From the NCBI GenBank assembly GCA_050725815.1, contig JBOHIG010000004.1, forward strand, positions 1 through 13,843: a stretch of 13,843 bases of DNA, read 5' to 3'. The notes beneath the pieces are model-generated. The model did no database searches. It worked only from the letters and a program-made list of their open reading frames with translations, and was not told where the DNA came from. The stretch is from VAZQ01 sp050725815 (GTDB lineage: Bacteria; Pseudomonadota; Alphaproteobacteria; Rhizobiales; Xanthobacteraceae). This document shows, one piece after another, positions 1 through 7,268 of the stretch. The number at the start of each line of letters is the position of its first letter. Position 1 is the stretch's first letter. A program made the position numbers and the translations under genes.

Positions 1-464
1 GCATAGGCGGCAAGCGCCGCCCCCGCATTGCCATTGGTCGGCATCGCCATGTGCTTGATGCCGAGCGCCTTCGCCATCGACACCGCGAGCGCCAAGCCGC
101 GCGCCTTGAACGAGCCGGTCGGCAGCCGGCCCTCGTCCTTGACCAGGATCGCGGCGGCGCCGAGCCGGCCGGCGAGCCGAGGCAGCGCGAGGAGCGGCGT
201 CACCGCCTCGCCAAGGCTGACGATGTTGCGCGGGTCGCGCACGGGCAGGAGCTCGCGATAGCGCCAGAGGTCGGCGCCGCGCCGTTCGAGCGCGGCCTTG
301 TCGAGCGCCTTGCGCACGCCGTCGAGATCGTAGCGCACCAGCAGCGGCTTGCCCGCCCCCGAGAGGTTGTGAACCCGATCGGCCTCATAACGTTCCCCGG
401 TGTAGGCGCATTCCAGATGGGTTACGAACGTCGGACGCTCGGTCGTCAGGTTCTCGTCGTGCAC
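1..464 (-). CDS. Threonine synthase-like PLP-dependent enzyme (partial, N-terminal 154 residues)
   Basis: This is the N-terminal part of a fold-type II pyridoxal-phosphate enzyme of the threonine synthase family (COG0498). That family converts O-phosphohomoserine to threonine in the cytoplasm. The gene runs off the left edge. The visible part has an N-terminal segment containing LECAYTGERY, then SLGEAVTPLL, then KDEGRLPTGSFKARG, where Lys120 is the expected PLP-binding lysine. It ends in MPTNGNAGAALAAY, the phosphate-cradle asparagine loop. The start is non-ATG: GTG at 464 follows GGGAGAG with about 7 bases between, and an adjacent TTG at 467 is the alternative. The stop of the GtrA-like gene is only about 20 bases upstream, so the two are probably co-transcribed. 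Bacteria of this group can carry a second, canonical thrC, so this copy may act on a related substrate. The family is secure; the exact reaction is not. Confidence 0.85.
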   Translation of the reverse strand, partial: MHDENLTTERPTFVTHLECAYTGERYEADRVHNLSGAGKPLLVRYDLDGVRKALDKAALERRGADLWRYRELLPVRDPRNIVSLGEAVTPLLALPRLAGRLGAAAILVKDEGRLPTGSFKARGLALAVSMAKALGIKHMAMPTNGNAGAALAAY

Positions 465-488
465 CAAGTAACTCTCCCAGCGCTTGAT

Positions 489-944
489 TTACGTCGTTTC
501 CTCGTGGCGCCGGAACACGATCAGGTGTGACAGCGTGAAATCGACCACGAAGCTGGCGCCGATCGCGAGCACCTTTGCGACCAGCACCGGCATGAAATAG
601 GACGCGATCACCACGGTGGCCGTGTTGGCGATCAACCCGCCGACCTGCGTCGCAGCGAACGTCATATAGGACTTGAACCGCAAGCGCCGTCCGGACTCGG
701 CGGCGAAGGTGATCATCGAATTCAGGACGTAGGAGTTACTGACCGCAACGCACCAGGAGATGATATTGGCGACGATGATCGGCAGCCCGACCAGGAAGTA
801 GCCGATCGAGAACACCGTGAAATCGACGGTCGCGTTCACCACCCCGATCAGCGCGAAGCTGACCGCCTTGATCACCAGTGCGCGATCCACCCAGGCGGGA
901 ACCAGGCGCTGGCGCAAGCGTTCGAGTACTGCGGGAAGGGTCAT
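489..944 (-). CDS. GtrA-like small membrane protein (putative polyprenyl-linked sugar flippase)
   Basis: A 151-residue integral membrane protein of the GtrA family (PF04138). Members are thought to help move undecaprenyl-phosphate-linked sugars across the inner membrane. Four hydrophobic segments are visible at about residues 25-47, 52-76, 92-115 and 119-142. The first carries the family-like pattern FALIGVVNATVDFTVF, and a basic loop (RRLRFKSY) separates the second and third. The frame opens further upstream at a TTG (1007), but the ATG at 944 is chosen because the extra 21 residues look non-conserved and the ATG gives the usual family length. The Shine-Dalgarno sequence is weak (ATCGGGG). 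The gene is divergent from the GtrB-like glycosyltransferase at 1153, a natural partner, and is followed within about 20 bases by the threonine synthase-like gene. Family assignment is good; the transported lipid is unknown. Confidence 0.85.
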   Translation of the reverse strand: MTLPAVLERLRQRLVPAWVDRALVIKAVSFALIGVVNATVDFTVFSIGYFLVGLPIIVANIISWCVAVSNSYVLNSMITFAAESGRRLRFKSYMTFAATQVGGLIANTATVVIASYFMPVLVAKVLAIGASFVVDFTLSHLIVFRRHEETT

Positions 945-1083
945 GGCGGCCCCGATTAGCACGGCTACCGCTCGCCGACACCCCTCACCGCCGTTTGGCT
1001 CGCACAATCGGGCGACTGAACACCGGTTAATCGCCTGACCCCGTGACAGCCACCGACCGGATCACCATGTGACAGACAAGCCC

Positions 1084-1112
1084 GCGACAGCCGCAGGGCA
1101 TTTCGCTATAAA
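1084..1112 (+). promoter_or_regulatory. Candidate sigma-70-type promoter for the GtrB-like glycosyltransferase
   Basis: GCGACA (1084-1089) and TATAAA (1107-1112) are separated by 17 bases. They match the -35 and -10 consensus at 4 of 6 and 5 of 6 positions. Transcription would begin near 1119, downstream of the in-frame GTG at 1069, which supports the ATG at 1153 as the start. This is a pattern match only. Confidence 0.4.
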
Positions 1113-1152
1113 TCCGGCCAGTGGCGGGCTTTCGAGTGCGAAAGGTACTGAA

Positions 1153-2205
1153 ATGGCGGCCAATACCGTGTCCTTGCCGGGGGGCGGCGCGCGAACGCGA
1201 GGCCGCGCGGAAACGGGGCTGTCGATTGTCGTGCCAGTATTCAACGAGGCAGCCGGACTGGCGGCACTGCATGCTCGCATCAGCGACGTGGCAACCGGTC
1301 TGAAGCAGCAACGGAATCTCGCGGTCGAGGTCGTCTATGTCGACGACGGCAGCCGCGACGCCACGTTTTCGGTCGCACATGGCCTCCCCGCAGATACGCT
1401 CGACGTCCAGGTGGTTTCGCTCTCCCGCAATTTCGGCAAGGAGGCGGCGTTGCTCGCGGGCCTCGATTACGCCCGCCTCGGCGCCGTGCTGTTCATGGAC
1501 GGCGATGGCCAGCATCCCGCGACCCTGATCGAGACGCTGGTCGGCCACTGGCTCAATGACGGCTACGACGTGATCTACACCGCCAAGGCGCACCGCGAAG
1601 CCGAACCACGTCTGCGCCGCTTCGCAGTAAAGGGCTTCTACGCGCTGATCAACTGGGGCGCGCGGCAGAAAATCCCGGAGGACGCCGGCGACTTCCGCCT
1701 GCTGTCGCCGCGGGCGGCCGCCGCGCTCAGGCAGATGCCGGAGCGCAACCGCTTCTTCAAGGGACTGGCGAGCTGGATCGGCTTCCGGCAGAAGCGCGTC
1801 GACTACGAGCCCGCACCGCGAGCTTACGGACGCAGCACCTGGAATCTCTATTCGCTGGTGGGGCTTTCGATCGAGGGCCTTACATCGTTCTCGGTCGCGC
1901 CGTTGCGGCTCGCCAGCTTGCTGGGACTGCTGCTCGCCGGCGCCGCGCTCATCTTCGGCCTGCAAATCCTGATCGAGACATTCGTCTATGGGCAGTCAGT
2001 GCCCGGCTATCCGTCGGTGGTCATCGGCCTGATGGTGCTGGGCGGCGTTCAACTGGTCATGATCGGGATCATGGGCGAGTATATCGGCAAGATACTGTCG
2101 GAGCTGAAAGCGCGACCGGTCTATTTCGTGGCGGAGCACAGCCTCAAGACGACCGACGACGCGGGCCATATCAGCGAACCGTCGACGCAATCGGCAGCGG
2201 AATAG
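1153..2205 (+). CDS. GtrB/DPM1-type polyprenyl-phosphate glycosyltransferase (GT2 family)
   Basis: A 350-residue family 2 glycosyltransferase of the DPM1/GtrB/ArnC type. These enzymes transfer a sugar from a nucleotide sugar to undecaprenyl phosphate on the cytoplasmic face of the inner membrane. The GT-A domain begins at LSIVVPVFNEA (residues 23-33). It has VDDGSRD (63-69), SRNFGKEAALLAGLDYA (91-107) and the metal-binding DGDGQHP (116-122), followed by AGDFRLLSP (178-186), the conserved acceptor-side motif. Two C-terminal membrane helices lie at about 250-275 and 288-312, with MGEYIGKI just after the second, as in GtrB. An in-frame GTG exists at 1069. The ATG at 1153 is preferred because AAAGG lies 7 bases before it and a promoter-like sequence lies between the two starts. 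The deacetylase gene follows after 10 bases. The transferred sugar cannot be read from sequence. Confidence 0.92.
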   Translation: MAANTVSLPGGGARTRGRAETGLSIVVPVFNEAAGLAALHARISDVATGLKQQRNLAVEVVYVDDGSRDATFSVAHGLPADTLDVQVVSLSRNFGKEAALLAGLDYARLGAVLFMDGDGQHPATLIETLVGHWLNDGYDVIYTAKAHREAEPRLRRFAVKGFYALINWGARQKIPEDAGDFRLLSPRAAAALRQMPERNRFFKGLASWIGFRQKRVDYEPAPRAYGRSTWNLYSLVGLSIEGLTSFSVAPLRLASLLGLLLAGAALIFGLQILIETFVYGQSVPGYPSVVIGLMVLGGVQLVMIGIMGEYIGKILSELKARPVYFVAEHSLKTTDDAGHISEPSTQSAAE

Positions 2206-2215
2206 CGGACACGTG

Positions 2216-3115
2216 ATGTCCGGGTGGGATATGGCGACGGACAGATCCAGCAGGCCGGCTGTTGGTGGAGCCGCCGATTTGTCTGCGCACCGCACGATCT
2301 GCCTTTGCGCCGACGACTACGGCATCTCCGCTTCAGTCAACACCGCAATCCGCGACCTTGCGGGGCGCAAGCGCATCAGCGCCACCTCGGTGATGGTGGT
2401 GGCGCCGAGCTTCCATCGCTCGGAAGCGACCGCGCTCAGTCTGCTCAATTCGGACGAGAAGCGCGTCGCCATCGGATTGCATCTCACGCTCACCGCCCCG
2501 TTCAAACCCTTGAGCGTGGATTTCGCGCCGCTGAAGAACGACGCATTCCCACCGCTTGCCGCGATGCTCGTGTATGCGTGCCTTGGGCGGCTGCGCCGGG
2601 CAGCGCTTTCGGCCGAAATCGCCGCGCAATTCCGGATGTTCTTTCACACCTTCGGCCGCCCGCCCGATTTCGTCGACGGCCACCAGCATGTGCACCTGTT
2701 CCCGCAGGTGCGCGACGCGCTGCTTGCACAGATGAAGGAGGCGGCGCCCGATGCATGGGTGCGCCAATGCGGACGCGTCGGAACGCTGTCGGAGCGCATC
2801 GGCGATCGCAAGGGCCTGCTGCTCGACGTGCTGAGCAAGGGATTCCGCGAGCGCGCCGAAGCTGTCGGCGTTCGCACCAATCCAGCCTTCGCCGGCACGT
2901 ATCAATTCGACGACGATGCAAATTTCGCGGAGTTCTTTCCGCGCTTCCTCGACCGCCTGCCCGATGGCGGCGTGATCATGTGCCATCCCGGATTCGTCGA
3001 CTCCGAGTTGCAGCGCCTCGATCCGCTGACGACGTTGCGCGAGCGGGAATATGCGTATCTTGCCGGCGAGGCGTTTCCCGCGCTGTTGGGATCGCGCGGC
3101 GTGACGATCGCCTGA
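2216..3115 (+). CDS. ChbG/HpnK/NaxD-type carbohydrate deacetylase (YdjC family)
   Basis: A 299-residue YdjC-family deacetylase, a metal-dependent group that removes N-acetyl from sugars such as chitooligosaccharides (ChbG) or, in Francisella NaxD, undecaprenyl-phosphate-linked N-acetylgalactosamine. HpnK is the hopanoid-cluster member. The family landmarks are present: ADDYGIS with Asp33/Asp34, GLHLTLT with His89, DGHQHVHLFP (154-163) with metal-binding histidines, and CHPGF with His257. Length is normal for the family. GTG 2213 and ATG 2216 are adjacent; ATG is used, and ATG 2231 is also possible since the first 25 residues are not conserved. No strong ribosome-binding site is visible, which suits translational coupling to the glycosyltransferase 10 bases upstream. 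That pairing favours a lipid-linked amino sugar as substrate over a free oligosaccharide. No hopanoid genes are visible, so HpnK proper is less likely. Confidence 0.88.
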   Translation: MSGWDMATDRSSRPAVGGAADLSAHRTICLCADDYGISASVNTAIRDLAGRKRISATSVMVVAPSFHRSEATALSLLNSDEKRVAIGLHLTLTAPFKPLSVDFAPLKNDAFPPLAAMLVYACLGRLRRAALSAEIAAQFRMFFHTFGRPPDFVDGHQHVHLFPQVRDALLAQMKEAAPDAWVRQCGRVGTLSERIGDRKGLLLDVLSKGFRERAEAVGVRTNPAFAGTYQFDDDANFAEFFPRFLDRLPDGGVIMCHPGFVDSELQRLDPLTTLREREYAYLAGEAFPALLGSRGVTIA

Positions 3116-3214
3116 GCGTTGCGGGCCGGCGCCCCCAAATATTGTTTTTTAGGGCCATTCAACCGCCCTGCCGGATGCCTAAATAGGGTGCGTCATTCTG
3201 GGAGGAGACCCGCC

Positions 3215-3991
3215 ATGACCCCCGCCGAGCGCCAACTTGTCACCGATCTGTTCGATCGCCTTGCGACTCTCGAAGACGCCGAACGCGATGCCGAAGCGGA
3301 GCGCCTGATCAACGATGGGCTCCGGCAGGCGCCGAACGCCGTCTATGCGCTGGTGCAGAGCGTGCTGGTGCAGGACGAAGCGCTCAAGCGCGCCGACGCC
3401 CGCATTCGGGAACTGGAAGCCGGCCTCGGCATTGAGCCGGAATCGCGACAGCCCATGGGCTTTCTCGACTCCATGCGCGAGACAGTGTTCGGCGAGCGCC
3501 GCGGCGGTTCCGTCCCCTCGGTACGCCCGGGCGACGCCCCGATGGGTACTCCGGCAGGCCTCCGCACCGGCGCTCAGCCGATGCCGCAGGAGCAACCCGG
3601 CGCGCGCGGCGGATCGTTTCTCGGGACGGCGGCTGCCGCCGCCGCCGGCGTGATCGGCGGTTCGCTGCTGCTCGACGGCATCCGCTCGATGACGGGCCAG
3701 CGGCACGGCGGCTTCGGCATGGCCGATCCGGCTGCCGCAGCCGGACGGGAAACCGGGACGCCCTGGGGCAATACCGGCGGAGGCGAGCTCGCGCGCCAAG
3801 CGGGCCTCGAGGACATCAGCCGCAGCGGCGCGGAGCAGCCAGGTGAAACGCGCAGCGCCGGCCTGTTCGGCGACGGCGGAAGCGAACCCGCCGAAGAGCA
3901 CTACGCCGATCTCGATGACGGTGACGCGGATTACGACGACGATTTCGGCCTCGGCGGCGATGACGGTGGCGGCGACGGTGGCACCGATTGA
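3215..3991 (+). CDS. DUF2076 domain-containing protein
   Basis: A 258-residue protein of the DUF2076 family (PF09849), whose function is not established. The N-terminal 95 residues are helical and charged (MTPAERQLVTDLFDRLATLE, then APNAVYALVQSVLVQDEAL), followed by the conserved GFLDSMRETVFG. A Gly/Ala-rich hydrophobic stretch at about 133-159 (SFLGTAAAAAAGVIGGSLLL) is typical of the family and could enter a membrane. The C-terminus (about 229-258) is very acidic and glycine-rich, with repeated Asp-Asp and Gly-Gly. No classical signal peptide is present. The ATG at 3215 is chosen because GGGAGGAG lies just upstream; the longer open frame from 3119 is not conserved-looking. The gene stands alone, with its own leader after the deacetylase and a hairpin terminator after its stop. 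It may be an envelope-associated or stress protein, but this is a guess. Confidence 0.85.
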   Translation: MTPAERQLVTDLFDRLATLEDAERDAEAERLINDGLRQAPNAVYALVQSVLVQDEALKRADARIRELEAGLGIEPESRQPMGFLDSMRETVFGERRGGSVPSVRPGDAPMGTPAGLRTGAQPMPQEQPGARGGSFLGTAAAAAAGVIGGSLLLDGIRSMTGQRHGGFGMADPAAAAGRETGTPWGNTGGGELARQAGLEDISRSGAEQPGETRSAGLFGDGGSEPAEEHYADLDDGDADYDDDFGLGGDDGGGDGGTD

Positions 3992-4015
3992 CGCCGGGCG
4001 CGAAGCCAGACGCAA

Positions 4016-4041
4016 AAGGCCGCCCGGTGACGGGCGGCCTT
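4016..4041. terminator. Hairpin terminator between convergent genes
   Basis: A perfect 11-bp stem (AAGGCCGCCCG at 4016-4026, loop GTGA, complement at 4031-4041) lies between the DUF2076 stop and the L,D-transpeptidase stop. The minus-strand transcript continues into a TTTT run, so the fit is best for the transpeptidase. The same stem could also stop the plus-strand transcript. Confidence 0.8.
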
Positions 4042-4066
4042 CCGACTTCCGCTCAGAGCAACCCGT

Positions 4067-4879
4067 TCAGATCACCACCACCTTGGTGCCGACCTTGACC
4101 TGGTTGTAGAGGTGGACGACATCCTCGTTGCGCATCCGGATGCAACCCGACGATACCGCCTGCCCGATGGTCCAGGGCTCGTTCGATCCATGGATGCGGT
4201 AGAGCGTTGAACCGAGATACATCGCCCGCGCGCCCAGGGGATTGTCGGGACCGCCCGACATGTAGCGCGGCAGATTGGGTTGCCGACGGAGCATCTCCTT
4301 GGGCGGCCGCCAGTCCGGCCATTCGCGCTTCGACGAGATGCGGTGGGTGCCCGCCCAGGTGAAGCCGGGGCGGCCAACGCCGATGCCGTAGCGGAGCGCA
4401 CGACCGTTGCCCTGCACGAGATAGAGCATCCGCTCGCGTGTATTGATGATAACCGTGCCTGCCGGCTCCTTGCCGTTGTAGTTCACGACCTGACGGTCGA
4501 AGCGCGAGTCCGGGGCCGGGCGGGACGGATGCACCGACGCGTGCTCGCGGTAACCGGGCGCGAGTTCGTCCGATTGCGGCTGGCGATAGCCCGGCGCCAC
4601 CGGTGCGGTCTGCGGACCGGGCGACGGCTCATACATGTAGGGCTGCGGCGAGGACTGCTGGCCCGGGCCGCCGAACAGCATTTCGAGGAGTCCGCCGCCG
4701 AGGTTGGTGGAGGCGTAGCGCGGCGGCGGCGCGGCCGACGGCTGCGCTGCGTAAGCCTGCGGCGCCGTTGCGCCGACGGCGTTGGATGACGGTTGGGGAG
4801 AGAGATTGAGGGGAGCGGCGAAGGCATGACCGGCGGTGAACAGCACGGTCAGCAGAGTGGGGAACGCAAGACGGTGCAT
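4067..4879 (-). CDS. Periplasmic L,D-transpeptidase (YkuD/ErfK/YbiS family)
   Basis: A 270-residue exported L,D-transpeptidase that would form 3-3 crosslinks in peptidoglycan or attach proteins to it. An N-terminal signal peptide (LAFPTLLTVLFTAGHAFA, cleavage near residue 21) is followed by a Pro/Gln/Ser/Ala-rich linker to about residue 125. The YkuD domain occupies about 138-270, starting GTVIINTRERMLYLV. The active-site signature is complete: His230-Gly231, then SSGCIRM with Cys246 as nucleophile and Arg248. Several ATGs lie in frame. The ATG at 4879 is preferred because AGAG sits 7 bases ahead and the signal peptide begins there; 4885 is close behind, and 4963 would add an uncharged, unlikely leader. 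The gene is convergent with the DUF2076 gene and divergent from cheZ. Its long flexible linker probably spans the gap from membrane or export site to the wall. The physiological acceptor is unknown. Confidence 0.92.
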   Translation of the reverse strand: MHRLAFPTLLTVLFTAGHAFAAPLNLSPQPSSNAVGATAPQAYAAQPSAAPPPRYASTNLGGGLLEMLFGGPGQQSSPQPYMYEPSPGPQTAPVAPGYRQPQSDELAPGYREHASVHPSRPAPDSRFDRQVVNYNGKEPAGTVIINTRERMLYLVQGNGRALRYGIGVGRPGFTWAGTHRISSKREWPDWRPPKEMLRRQPNLPRYMSGGPDNPLGARAMYLGSTLYRIHGSNEPWTIGQAVSSGCIRMRNEDVVHLYNQVKVGTKVVVI

Positions 4880-4996
4880 TGGCATACTCTGTACATGGAC
4901 CAGACGATGCGGAGCCCCGGACTGACGGCGGCCCCACGCACGCCACACTAAATCCACAACCATCGTCCGTTTGGTAAAGACCCATCCGAGATTTTT

Positions 4997-5022
4997 AACT
5001 AACGCAGTAAGAACTACGCAGT
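4997..5022. repeat. Short tandem direct repeat in the transpeptidase/cheZ divergent region
   Basis: AACTAACGCAGT (4997-5008) is repeated as AACTACGCAGT (5012-5022), identical except for one extra A, with a centre spacing of about 15 bases. It sits in the AT-rich part of the divergent intergenic region, near an eight-T tract at 5037-5044. It could be a paired regulator site for either flanking gene, or chance; no known regulator motif was recognised. Confidence 0.35.
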
Positions 5023-5156
5023 TCCTCGGCTTATAGTTTTTTTTGAGTAAACAGCGAGACGATATGGTTAATCGGGCCTTGCCGATGCACGGCTGCGCCC
5101 GGTGAACCGGGTGTTAAGTCCGGCGCTCATAAAACAAGAGCAAGGGGACGACGACG

Positions 5157-5873
5157 ATGCCGGTGAAGCGGAAAATCTATCGCATCGAACAGATCAGTCC
5201 GATCGCGGGTGTGAGCGCTGCGCTCAGTACGGGCAAGATTCCGGCCGCGCAGCAGCAGGAAATTCTCACCGAACTCAAAGCGCTGCACGACCTGCTTGAG
5301 CGGCGGACGCTCACCGGCGACGCCGAAACGTCCGACGCCGGCGGCCTTCGCCGGCTCAAGGACGAGACCGATGCGATCCACCAGATGCTGAGCCGCACCA
5401 AACACGAGATCGCGTCGCTCCATCTTGCGGCCTTCGACGGAAAGGGACCGGCGCGCGTGACCCGTGAGCTCGATGCCGTCGCCGAAAGCGCCGAGCGCGC
5501 AACCCAGCTCATCCTTGGCGCGGCCGAAGACATCGAGGACGCCGCCAACAACCTTTCTGCAAGCCTCAAGCGCGAGCAGGAGCAGGCGCTCGCATTGGAC
5601 ATTCAGGATCACGTGCTGCGTATTTTCGAGGCCTGCAACTTCCAGGACCTCAGCGGCCAGCGGATCACCAAGGTGCTGGCCACGCTGAAATTCGTCGAGG
5701 AGCGTATCGCGCAGATGATGCATGTGTGGGACGATATCGACGCGCTCAAGCGCGAAGCCGTGGTGGCCCCCGCCGAGCGCGCCGCGGCGTCCATGCTGCA
5801 TGGGCCGCAGCTCGACGACGATCGTGGCCACGTCACGCAGGACGAGGTTGACAGGATCTTCGCGGCCGGTTGA
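5157..5873 (+). CDS. cheZ: Chemotaxis protein phosphatase CheZ
   Basis: A 238-residue CheZ-family protein, which speeds dephosphorylation of the response regulator CheY-P and so resets the flagellar motor signal. The hallmark NFQDLSGQRITK lies at residues 161-172. Asp164 and Gln168 align with the catalytic Asp143 and Gln147 of Escherichia coli CheZ. The protein is almost wholly helical, with long helices at about 65-140 and 143-200, consistent with the CheZ four-helix-bundle dimer. A linker follows, then a short C-terminal segment QDEVDRIFAAG that resembles the CheY-binding helix. The ATG at 5157 has a strong AAGGGG 8-9 bases upstream. No cheA, cheY or flagellar genes are adjacent, so it is an orphan locus; its end faces the convergent MFS gene across about 20 bases. 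The family call is firm; whether it serves chemotaxis or another CheY-like regulator is open. Confidence 0.9.
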   Translation: MPVKRKIYRIEQISPIAGVSAALSTGKIPAAQQQEILTELKALHDLLERRTLTGDAETSDAGGLRRLKDETDAIHQMLSRTKHEIASLHLAAFDGKGPARVTRELDAVAESAERATQLILGAAEDIEDAANNLSASLKREQEQALALDIQDHVLRIFEACNFQDLSGQRITKVLATLKFVEERIAQMMHVWDDIDALKREAVVAPAERAAASMLHGPQLDDDRGHVTQDEVDRIFAAG

Positions 5874-5894
5874 CGCCGGGTTCGCGTCCTAACT

Positions 5895-7082
5895 TCACGG
5901 CCGGCGCAGCACCGCGAAGCAGAAGAACGCGCCCAACGCCAGCGCCGCCGCCAGCGCAAGCGCCGCCGGATCGGAGGCGCGCTCGACAATGAAGGCGAGC
6001 ACCAGCGGCGCGGCGGCCTGCATCAGCAGGCTCGGTCCCGCGATGCGTCCGACGATGCCGCCGTAGCCGACCGGCCCGAATAGCGCGAGCGGCACCGTGC
6101 CGCGCGCAATGGTGATGAGGCCGTTCGCCATCCCGAACAACACCATGAAGACGGCGGCAACCGGCACCGACAATCCCAACAGCGCAATCAACGCAAAGGC
6201 CGCGAGCAACACTCCGACGGCCAGGCGCGCCGTCGCAAGCGGATGCACATTGCGCGCGAAGGCAAGCTCGCAAATCCGCGCCGCAACCTGTGATGGACCG
6301 AACAGCGCGCCGATGGTCACCACGACGGCGGCATCGATCCCCGCGCGTCCGAAGATCGCGAGCAGATGCGCGGAGAGACCCGAGGGCACAAAGGCGTAGG
6401 CCGCGAACGCCGCCGCCACGGTGAGGAAGACCCAGCCACGTGCTGGATACACGGATGGCGGCGCGGACGTCGCGCCGGACGGTGGCACAGGCAGCTCGGC
6501 GCGGTGTTGCGGCAAGGCGAAAGCATGCAATGGCGCGGCCACCAGCGCGAGCACCGCCGCATAGACGAGATAGGCGCCGCGCCAGCCGATCGCTCCGATC
6601 AGGAGATGCGTCACCGGCCAACTGACGGTCGAGGCAAAGCCGCCGGCGAGCGTCAGCACCGTGATCGGACGGCGCGCTGCGGCTCCGAAGATGCGGCCCA
6701 ATGTTGCGAAGGCGGGATCGTAGAGCGAGGCCGCGGTCGCCACGCCGAGCACTGCCCACACCGCGAGATAGGCGGCCGGATGCTCGGCGTGGACGAGCCC
6801 GATCAGGCCGAGCGCGCCCAGGAGCGAACCCGCCGGCATCACGCGGTGCCCGCCATGGCGGTCGATCAGGCGGCCGACCCACGGGGCAGCGAATCCCGCC
6901 ACCAGCAGGGCCAGCGAAAATCCGCCCATCGCAAACGTTATCGACCATCCGCGTTCGGCGGCGATCAGCGGCACGGTCAACACCGGCGGATAGAACAGCA
7001 CTCCCCAGCAGATGATCTGGGTGACGCCCAGCACAAGAACGGCGCGCCAGGGGCCGGCGATGACATCGTGAACGGTTGGCAT
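5895..7082 (-). CDS. MFS transporter
   Basis: A 395-residue protein of the major facilitator superfamily with about twelve hydrophobic segments. The first helix (about 13-32) leads into WGVLFYPPVLTVPL, a sequence common in the MFS_1 group. The loop after helix 2 carries motif A, GRLIDRHGGHR (70-80). No substrate-specific signature was recognised, so uptake and efflux are both possible. The ATG at 7082 gives a normal N-terminus with a short cytoplasmic tail (MPTVHDVIAGPWR). No clear Shine-Dalgarno sequence precedes it. It lies on the minus strand downstream of the lipoprotein gene with a 186-base gap, so it may have its own promoter. It is convergent with cheZ and ends about 20 bases from the cheZ stop. 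Confidence 0.88.
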   Translation of the reverse strand: MPTVHDVIAGPWRAVLVLGVTQIICWGVLFYPPVLTVPLIAAERGWSITFAMGGFSLALLVAGFAAPWVGRLIDRHGGHRVMPAGSLLGALGLIGLVHAEHPAAYLAVWAVLGVATAASLYDPAFATLGRIFGAAARRPITVLTLAGGFASTVSWPVTHLLIGAIGWRGAYLVYAAVLALVAAPLHAFALPQHRAELPVPPSGATSAPPSVYPARGWVFLTVAAAFAAYAFVPSGLSAHLLAIFGRAGIDAAVVVTIGALFGPSQVAARICELAFARNVHPLATARLAVGVLLAAFALIALLGLSVPVAAVFMVLFGMANGLITIARGTVPLALFGPVGYGGIVGRIAGPSLLMQAAAPLVLAFIVERASDPAALALAAALALGAFFCFAVLRRP

Positions 7083-7268
7083 GGAGCAACGCCGCGTGAG
7101 GACGGCAGGCTAACACGAGGGCAGGCGGCATGGGACCGCGTCCGCCCTGCGACGGGAGCGGAGCAGGTTTGTCAGAGGATATGCTTCAACGCTCAGGCCG
7201 GCCGGCACTTTTGCCGGTGCGGACGACCCCGGGGCCACTCGATCAAGACCGACGCCAGACCGTGGGCG

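Noticed and set aside
1069..1152. GTG start giving 28 extra residues on the GtrB-like protein
   Set aside because: A promoter-like sequence lies downstream of the GTG, the extra residues are unlike the family, and the ATG at 1153 has a good ribosome-binding site.
1027..1965. Long minus-strand open frame opposite the GtrB-like glycosyltransferase
   Set aside because: It is antisense to a clear GT2 gene, is rich in Arg, Ala and Gln, and has no recognisable domain. High GC content produces such frames.
5037..5044. Eight-T tract as an intrinsic terminator
   Set aside because: No GC-rich stem precedes it, and it lies upstream of both flanking genes, where a terminator is not expected.
7202..7217. 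Small hairpin CCGGCA-CTTT-TGCCGG between the lipoprotein and MFS genes as a terminator
   Set aside because: The stem is only 6 bp and no T-run follows on the minus strand.
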